Of a DNA stretch of 40,380 bases, positions 34,961-40,380 are shown piece by piece; within the stretch, counting starts at the first letter, position 1, and each line of letters begins with the position of its first letter. Under the pieces are notes generated by a model. The model was given only the letters and a program-made list of their open reading frames with translations. It did no database searches and was not told the DNA's origin. Source of the stretch: UBA6544 sp038131165 (GTDB taxonomy: Bacteria > Pseudomonadota > Alphaproteobacteria > UBA8366); NCBI GenBank assembly GCA_038131165.1, contig JAYPOZ010000032.1:1-40380 (forward strand). Reading direction: 5' to 3'. The position numbers were made by a program, and so were the translations under genes.

Positions 34961-36736
34961 CTAGAAGGCGTCTTCCGGCAAGGCCAGGACGGACTCCGCG
35001 CCATCCACGATCGTCGAAGCCAAGCCCGCCGCCCGAGGCAACACATGTTCCGCATAATACCGGGCCGTTGCGAGTTTCGTCCGGTAGAAGCCGGCGTTGT
35101 CGGCGTCGCCTGCCAGGGCCCGCGCCGCCGCCGTGGCAGACCGCGCCATCATCGCGCCGCCCGCCACGAGGCCGAACAGCTCCAGATAGGCTGTTGCCCC
35201 CGCGAAGGCGAGCGCCGGCGACCTGCCGCCATGCTCGATCAGCCAGTCGGTGGCACCGTCCAGGGCGTCGACCGCCGATGACAGGTTCCGGCCCGTGGCG
35301 GCTTGCTGATCCGCGGCCCCGGCGACCTCCCGCATCTCGGCGATATAGGCCTTGGCGGTCACGCCCCGGTCGCGCAGGACCTTGCGCCCGACCAGATCGC
35401 GTGCCTGGATGCCGTTGGTGCCCTCGTAGATCGGCGCGATCCGGGAATCGCGATAATGCTGCGCGATGCCCGTCTCTTCGATGAATCCCATGCCGCCGTG
35501 CAGCTGCACCGCCGTCGAGGTAAGCGCCACGCCGAGGTCCGTCGACCAGGCCTTGACGATCGGCGTCAACAGGTCGAGGCGGGCGCGCGCCTCCCGGCGC
35601 CGCTCGGCGTCCGGGTGGCGTTTCGAGATGTCGAACTGCACTGCGGTATCGTAGGCCAGCGCCCGCATCGCCTCGGTCTGCGACTTGATGCTCATCAGCA
35701 TCCGGCGGACGTCCGGATGGTTGATGATCGAAACCTTCTCCGGCCCGCCGCCGTCGAGGCGCCCCTGCACGCGCTCCTTCGCATAGTCGCGCGCCTGTTG
35801 GTAGGCGCGCTCCGAGAGCGACAAGCCCTGCAGGCCGACGTTGAAGCGGGCCATGTTCATCATTGTGAACATCGCCTTCAGGCCTTCGTTCTCCTCGCCG
35901 ACGAGATAGCCGACCGCCCCTTCGTTGTCGCCATAGGCCATCACGCAAGTCGGGCTCGCGTGAATGCCGAGCTTGTGCTCGATGGAGGCGCAGCGGAGAT
36001 CGTTGCGCCCGCCGAGCGAGCCGTCCTCGTTGACCATCACCTTCGGCACCAGGAACAGAGAGATCCCCTTTGTGCCTTCGGGCGCGTCCGGCAGGCGGGC
36101 CAGCACCATGTGGATGATGTTCTCCGCCATGTCGTGCTCGCCGTAGGTGATGAAGATCTTTTGTCCGGTGATCCTGTAGTGGCCGTTCTCGCGCACGGCG
36201 CGGCAGCGGAGTTCCGCCAAATCGCTGCCCGCATGCGGTTCGGTCAGGTTCATCGTCCCGGGCCACTCGCCCGAAATGAGTTTCGGCAGATAGGTCCGCT
36301 TGAGGTCTTCCGAGCCGTATTGTTCGAGGGATTCGATGGCGCCGACGGTCAGCAGCGGGCAAAGCGACCACGCCATGTTGGCGGAGCCGAACATCTCGAA
36401 GACGGCGGTGCCGACCAACGAGGGCATTTGCTGGCCGCCGTACTCCGCATTGCAGGTCAGCGCGTTCCAGCCGCCTTCGACATAGGTGCGGTAGGCGTCG
36501 GCGAAACCGTCCGCGGTGCGGACCACGCCGTTCTCGAATCTGGCGCCCTGCCGGTCGCCGGCCGAATTGAGCGGCGCCAGTACCTCGCTCGATAGTTTGC
36601 CCGCCTCGTTCAGCAACGCCTCGACGAGTTCCGCATCCGCCTCCTCGTAGCCCGGTAGGCCCGATACTTGGTCGAGCATGCCCAGGTCGTTCATCAGGAA
36701 GGACATGTCTTCGAGAGGAGCGTGATAAGGGATCAT
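34961..36736 (-). CDS. Acyl-CoA dehydrogenase, large form (DmdC-like length)
   Basis: A 591-residue flavoprotein, longer than the common 380-residue dehydrogenases. N-terminal helices are followed by TMNLTEPHAGSDLAELRCRA (FAD-binding), then GQKIFITYGEHD. The catalytic glutamate is probably that in RIAPIYEGTNGIQARDLVGRK. An extra C-terminal domain of about 130 residues (PF12806-type) follows, ending in ALPEDAF. This size class includes 3-methylmercaptopropionyl-CoA dehydrogenase (DmdC), but specificity is not readable. It removes hydrogen from an acyl-CoA to form the 2,3-enoyl-CoA. It starts 13 bases after the end of the upstream FAD oxidase gene, so the two are co-transcribed. Confidence 0.92.
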   Translation of the reverse strand: MIPYHAPLEDMSFLMNDLGMLDQVSGLPGYEEADAELVEALLNEAGKLSSEVLAPLNSAGDRQGARFENGVVRTADGFADAYRTYVEGGWNALTCNAEYGGQQMPSLVGTAVFEMFGSANMAWSLCPLLTVGAIESLEQYGSEDLKRTYLPKLISGEWPGTMNLTEPHAGSDLAELRCRAVRENGHYRITGQKIFITYGEHDMAENIIHMVLARLPDAPEGTKGISLFLVPKVMVNEDGSLGGRNDLRCASIEHKLGIHASPTCVMAYGDNEGAVGYLVGEENEGLKAMFTMMNMARFNVGLQGLSLSERAYQQARDYAKERVQGRLDGGGPEKVSIINHPDVRRMLMSIKSQTEAMRALAYDTAVQFDISKRHPDAERRREARARLDLLTPIVKAWSTDLGVALTSTAVQLHGGMGFIEETGIAQHYRDSRIAPIYEGTNGIQARDLVGRKVLRDRGVTAKAYIAEMREVAGAADQQAATGRNLSSAVDALDGATDWLIEHGGRSPALAFAGATAYLELFGLVAGGAMMARSATAAARALAGDADNAGFYRTKLATARYYAEHVLPRAAGLASTIVDGAESVLALPEDAF

Positions 36737-36749
36737 CGGGCGCGCTCTT

Positions 36750-38186
36750 CTAAAGGACCTTGCCGGGATTCATCAGGCCGTCGGGGTCGATGGCGGCTTT
36801 CAGTCTCCGCATCAGGCCGAGTTCGACCTCCGAACGGTAGATCGGCATATAGGCGCGTTTCTGCTGCCCGATGCCGTGTTCGGCGCTGAACGAACCGTCG
36901 AAGGCGGCCACGCTTTCCAGCAGGATATGGTCGAGCGTCTTCGAAACCTGCGCGAATTCCTCCGCCGCCATGCCGAGCGGCGCATAGACGCCGTAGTGGA
37001 TGTTGCCGTCGCCGACATGGCCGAAGCCGCTTGGCCGGCAACTCGGCAAGGCCTCGGCTAGTTTCGCGTCGGTCTGATTCAGGAAGGCGGGCACGTCGCT
37101 CACCGGGACGGAGACGTCGTGCGAGATGCGCGGGCCTTCGTGTTTGCTGGCCTCCACGATCTCCTCGCGAATGCGCCAGAATGCCGCTCGGTGCGCTTCC
37201 GATTGCGCGATCGCCGCGTCGAGCACGATGCCCTCCTCGAAGGCGGATTCCAGCATGCCTTCCATGGCGGCCTGCATGCCGCTGTCCGGATTGGCGCCGG
37301 AAAACTCGATCAACGTGTAATGTTCATAGGGCCGGTCCATCGGATCGACGATGCCGTCCAGATGCCGCATGTCGATATCGATGATCAGGCGGGGAATGTA
37401 TTCGAAACTGGTTACGGAATCGCCGCTCGCCGTCCGGCACAGCGTCAGCAGTTCGATCATCGCCTCGCGATCCCGAATGGCGGCGAAACAAGTCTGCACG
37501 TCCTTCGGTTTCGGGAACAGCTTGAGGACGGCGCCGGTAATGATGCCGAGCGTACCCTCGCCGCCGACGAACAGCTGTTTCAGGTCGTAGCCGGTGTTGT
37601 CCTTGCGCAGCCGCCGCAGTCCGTTCCAGATGCGCCCGTCCGGCAGCACGACTTCGAGCCCCAGCACCAGATCGCGCGCGTTGCCGTAACGCAGCACGTT
37701 GACGCCGCCCGCATTGGTCGACAGGTTGCCGCCGATCCGGCACGAGCCCTGCGCGCCGAGGCTGAGCGGGAAGAAGCGGTCGGCTTCCGAGGCCGCGTCC
37801 TGGATATTGGCGAGGATGCACCCCGCGTCGACGGTGATCGTGTAGTTGAGCGGATCGATGTCGCGGATCGTCGCCATGCGGTCGAGGGAGAGCAAAATCT
37901 GCTCGCCACTGTCGTCCGGCACGCTGGCGCCGGTCAGGCCGGTATTGCCGCCCTGCGGGACGACCGGGATGCGGGCCTCGGCGCAGATGGTCATCACATC
38001 CGCGACCTCTTGCGTGGAGGCCGGGCGGACCAACAAGGCGGTCCTGCCTTCCCAACCGCCCCGAAAGGCGTGCACATACGGCACCTGGACGTCGGGATCG
38101 TCGCTCCAGCCTTTTTCTCCGACAACGGCTTTGATCCGGTCGAGCGCCGCGTCCCGCGCGGCCCCGTGCGATGCGTCGGGCGCCAT
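36750..38186 (-). CDS. GlcD/D-2-hydroxyacid dehydrogenase-type FAD-linked oxidase
   Basis: The start is 38186, with GGGAGAGA upstream. The 478-residue protein has the VAO/PCMH-type FAD domain (VVPQGGNTGLTGASVPDDSG, then GGNLSTNAGGVNVLRYGNARD and GGEGTLGIITGAVLKLFP). A C-terminal FAD-oxidase domain ends in GHVGDGNIHYGVYAP, followed by SAEHGIGQQKRAY, which holds metal-binding histidines. It oxidises a D-2-hydroxyacid such as D-2-hydroxyglutarate, D-lactate or glycolate and passes electrons onward. It is the first gene of an operon with the acyl-CoA dehydrogenase. The exact substrate is unknown. Confidence 0.92.
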   Translation of the reverse strand: MAPDASHGAARDAALDRIKAVVGEKGWSDDPDVQVPYVHAFRGGWEGRTALLVRPASTQEVADVMTICAEARIPVVPQGGNTGLTGASVPDDSGEQILLSLDRMATIRDIDPLNYTITVDAGCILANIQDAASEADRFFPLSLGAQGSCRIGGNLSTNAGGVNVLRYGNARDLVLGLEVVLPDGRIWNGLRRLRKDNTGYDLKQLFVGGEGTLGIITGAVLKLFPKPKDVQTCFAAIRDREAMIELLTLCRTASGDSVTSFEYIPRLIIDIDMRHLDGIVDPMDRPYEHYTLIEFSGANPDSGMQAAMEGMLESAFEEGIVLDAAIAQSEAHRAAFWRIREEIVEASKHEGPRISHDVSVPVSDVPAFLNQTDAKLAEALPSCRPSGFGHVGDGNIHYGVYAPLGMAAEEFAQVSKTLDHILLESVAAFDGSFSAEHGIGQQKRAYMPIYRSEVELGLMRRLKAAIDPDGLMNPGKVL

Positions 38187-38282
38187 GGTATCTCTCCCTT
38201 TGTCCGGCCTGTTTCGGCGCGGTTCCTCCCCCGATTTAGCGGAGATCGCGCAGGCGGACAAGCGTGCTGCGTCCGTTGTCGC

Positions 38283-38630
38283 CTAGCCCGCCGCCGCATC
38301 CGGGTCGATGAGGCCGAACTTCTCCTGATGGTCCATGATCTCGGCCGCCAGCCGCTCGCGGCCCTCCTCGTCGAGGCCGCTGAACTCTATCGCCACGATG
38401 GGCGGGTCGATGCGGATGACGCGGCCGGTCAGCGGCGATATCTCGTCGATCAGCACCTCGACCGTCTCGCCGGGCGCGAACTGCGCCTGATCGAGGTCGA
38501 CGACGTGCAGCAGAGCGCCGCCGGTCGAAATGTCCTCGATATAACTCGCGTGGCTTGTGCCGTCGGATGCGATCATCGCCATGCGCGGCGTCGCCACGCG
38601 CTTGTTCGATCGTTTGTTGGTTTCCGTCAT
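38283..38630 (-). CDS. PilZ-domain protein (likely c-di-GMP receptor)
   Basis: A 115-residue protein with the two PilZ signatures in order: the RxxxR motif at residues 7-11 (RSNKR) and the DxSxxG motif at 33-38 (DISTGG). The rest forms the small beta barrel (ASYIEDISTGGALLHV, then PGETVEVLIDEIS). It has no other domain, so it probably acts by binding c-di-GMP and contacting a partner protein. AGGATGAC lies just upstream of the start. The gene is 96 bases downstream-side of the FAD oxidase start and has a divergent partner, the MlrC-like gene; neither context identifies its target. Confidence 0.9.
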   Translation of the reverse strand: MTETNKRSNKRVATPRMAMIASDGTSHASYIEDISTGGALLHVVDLDQAQFAPGETVEVLIDEISPLTGRVIRIDPPIVAIEFSGLDEEGRERLAAEIMDHQEKFGLIDPDAAAG

Positions 38631-38821
38631 CGCGTCATCCTGCAGCTCTCGATCATGCGAGTAGGAATTACCGCATAAAGATTAAGGAAAAGCAAAGCGC
38701 CGGTCGCCCGGCTCGAAGCGGGTGTCCGCCGCGCTCGAAGCCCGCCGAGCGGCGCTTGTCGAAGCGCCGGCGGCGACACAGAGTCACTTGCCAGGAGAAC
38801 CGCCCCCGAAAGGAGCCTGCC

Positions 38822-40318
38822 ATGCGTGTCGTGATCGCGATGATGAAGCACGAGACCAACACCTTCTCTCCGGTGCCCACACCGATCGAACGCTTCGCGC
38901 GCGGCTATCCGCTGCCGCCGCGCGGCGAGGAGGCGTTGCGGGCGTTTCGGGGCACCGGCTCGGCCATGGCCGCCTATATCGACATCTGCGAGCGCGAGGG
39001 CTGGGAGATGGTGACTCCCATCGCGGCGCAGGCGGCCCCCTCGGCCCCTGTCCAGGACGCGGCTTATAAGGAGATATCCGACGCCATCGCCGAGGCGGTC
39101 GAGGCCGGCTGCGATGCGGTCATGCTCGACCTGCACGGCGCCATGGTCACGGAAAGCATGGAGGACGGCGAGGGCGCGCTGCTGGCGCGGCTGCGCGGCA
39201 TTGCGCCCGACGTGCCGATTGCCGTCGCCCTTGACATGCACACCAACCTCTATCCCGCCATCGCCGACAACGCGACGACCCTGGCGGGCTATCAGACTTA
39301 TCCGCATATCGACAATTACGAGACCGGCAGGCGCGCCGGCGAGGCGCTGGTCCGGGTCCTCAAGGGCGAGGTCAAGCCGACCCTTGCGTGGGGTAACCGG
39401 CCGATGCTGCCGCACGTGATGCGCCAGGGCACCGACGATTTTCCCAACAAGGAAATCCAGGCCCGCGCGGCGGCGATGGAGGCGGGTGGCGAGGCGCTGA
39501 TCGCCACCATGTTCACCGGCTTTCCGCATGCGGACATCCACAACGCGGGGCTTAGCGCCGTCGTGGTGACGGACGGCGACCCGGCTGCGGCGCGGCGGCT
39601 CTGCGACGAACTGCTCGACGCCGCCTGGCGCGATCGGGAGGCCTGGGTCTACAAGATCGAGCCGCTGGCGGAGTCGCTGTCGCGCGCCCAGGCGGTCGAG
39701 GAGGGGCCGGTGGTGTTGCTCGATCATTACGACAATTCGGCCTCCGGCGGGACCCAGGATACCATGACCGTGCTCGGCGCGATCCTCGACGCGGGGCTGG
39801 AGGACGTCGCCGCTTTCGCGATCTGCGATCCGGCGGCGGTGCAGGAGCTGATCGCCGCCGGGGTCGGCAACGAAGCCACGGTCAGGCTCGGCGGCAAGAT
39901 GGATATGCCTTCCATCGGCTTGGCGGGTGAACCGCGCCAGGTGACGGGGAAGGTGAAACTGATCTCGGACGGGCTTTACCGCAATCTCGGCCCCGCCTCG
40001 ACCGGCCTGCTGATGGACATGGGCCCGACCGTGGTATTCGATACCGGCAAGGTCGAGATCGTGGTGATCAGCCGCCAGCAGGAGCCGAACGACAAGAACT
40101 GCTTCCTCAGCCTCGGCATCGACCCGGCGAAAAAGAAGTACCTGATGCTGAAAAGCCGCATCCACTACCGCGCCGGTTTCCGCGACATCGCCCGGGAGGT
40201 GATCGAATGCGCCGGGACGGGGGTGTGCACCTCGGACTACAACCAGCTCACCTTCAAGAACGTCCGCCGCCCGATCTACCCCCTCGATCTGATCAACAGC
40301 CCGGAGGAGGGCGGGTAG
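38822..40318 (+). CDS. M81-family metallopeptidase (MlrC-like)
   Basis: The ATG at 38822 has AAGGAG 7 bases upstream. The 498-residue product is a complete M81/MlrC-type protein: MRVVIAMMKHETNTFSPVPT opens the DUF1485 domain, with His10 a likely metal ligand. DLHGAMVTESMEDGEG (Asp103, His105) and ALDMHTNLYP (His140) add further likely zinc ligands. DHYDNSASGGTQDTM starts the C-terminal MlrC domain. The founding member degrades linear microcystin; most relatives lie in catabolic clusters and their natural substrates are unknown. There is no signal peptide, so it acts in the cytoplasm. It stands alone here. Confidence 0.93.
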   Translation: MRVVIAMMKHETNTFSPVPTPIERFARGYPLPPRGEEALRAFRGTGSAMAAYIDICEREGWEMVTPIAAQAAPSAPVQDAAYKEISDAIAEAVEAGCDAVMLDLHGAMVTESMEDGEGALLARLRGIAPDVPIAVALDMHTNLYPAIADNATTLAGYQTYPHIDNYETGRRAGEALVRVLKGEVKPTLAWGNRPMLPHVMRQGTDDFPNKEIQARAAAMEAGGEALIATMFTGFPHADIHNAGLSAVVVTDGDPAAARRLCDELLDAAWRDREAWVYKIEPLAESLSRAQAVEEGPVVLLDHYDNSASGGTQDTMTVLGAILDAGLEDVAAFAICDPAAVQELIAAGVGNEATVRLGGKMDMPSIGLAGEPRQVTGKVKLISDGLYRNLGPASTGLLMDMGPTVVFDTGKVEIVVISRQQEPNDKNCFLSLGIDPAKKKYLMLKSRIHYRAGFRDIAREVIECAGTGVCTSDYNQLTFKNVRRPIYPLDLINSPEEGG

Positions 40319-40353
40319 GGCCGCGCGCCTACAGAGACTCTCTGTCGGCCCTA
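40316..40353. terminator. Compound hairpin overlapping the MlrC-like stop codon
   Basis: TAGGGCCG (40316-40323) pairs with CGGCCCTA (40346-40353), and inside it ACAGAGA (40331-40337) pairs with TCTCTGT (40339-40345) with the central bases forming a tight loop. Seven bases on the left arm are unpaired. Only a short A/T run follows (TAGAAAAA), so termination on the plus strand is uncertain; the minus-strand reading has TTTTTC on its entry side. Confidence 0.4.
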
Positions 40354-40380
40354 TAGAAAAATCGGGGATCGACCCCAAGC

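Noticed and set aside
34440..36371. Minus-strand frame of about 643 codons across folK, the Hpt gene and the acyl-CoA dehydrogenase
   Set aside because: It is extremely Arg/Gly/Ala-rich, spans unrelated genes and reads as an out-of-frame copy of the dehydrogenase.
38627..40378. Long minus-strand frame opposite the MlrC-like gene (about 583 codons)
   Set aside because: The same kind of GC-driven shadow. The plus-strand protein has its zinc-ligand motifs and a ribosome site; the antisense frame has none.

Overview
The window looks like a piece of a draft assembly or metagenome-assembled scaffold from a GC-rich alphaproteobacterium, probably of Rhodospirillales type. This rests on family content (two PAS_5-type proteins, a PilZ protein, a fused TRAP permease with a TAXI receptor, CaiB, an ADP-forming acyl-CoA ligase, MlrC, HyuA/HyuB) and on two runs of exactly ten Ns. 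No rRNA, tRNA, insertion sequence, phage gene or CRISPR array was seen. Genes are tightly packed, with several ATGA overlaps and three tail-to-tail gene pairs that touch or nearly touch. Layout: (1) 1-3486, minus strand, a MoxR / DUF58 / DUF4129 envelope-type operon whose last gene leaves the left edge. (2) 3634-9533, plus strand, a catabolic block: cytoplasmic gamma-glutamyltransferase-like Ntn hydrolase, GNAT acetyltransferase, HyuB and HyuA. Facing it on the minus strand are an MmgE/PrpD protein (9523-10848), a strong hairpin terminator, and a TAXI receptor plus fused TRAP permease (10999-14290). An ADP-forming acyl-CoA ligase (14580-16703) diverges from the TAXI gene across a spacer holding a perfect palindrome. 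Together these suggest uptake and hydrolysis of a lactam, cyclic-imide or gamma-glutamyl-amide compound followed by CoA activation; this is inference from gene context. (3) 16923-18005, an unrecognised 360-residue protein in a locally AT-richer stretch. (4) 18224-22828, CaiB CoA-transferase, carboxyltransferase, 73-residue biotin carrier and a second carboxyltransferase, with no biotin carboxylase in the window. This is the most unusual arrangement here. (5) 22963-28443, two PAS_5 proteins flanking a LLM flavin oxidoreductase, an AMP-forming acyl-CoA synthetase and a VOC/glyoxalase-like protein, then an orphan CheW with a textbook terminator. (6) 28544-31202, an NAD-dependent sugar epimerase facing a Gfo/Idh/MocA oxidoreductase and an orphan MlaC. 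(7) 31707-34955, an exported SUMF1-fold protein and a FolB-like protein divergent from folP-folK, then a single-domain Hpt protein. (8) 34961-38186, a large acyl-CoA dehydrogenase and a GlcD-type FAD oxidase in one operon, followed by a PilZ protein (minus) and an M81/MlrC-type metallopeptidase (plus) that ends near the right edge. All assignments come from reading the sequence by eye. Family names rest on recognised motifs and lengths, not on database searches.
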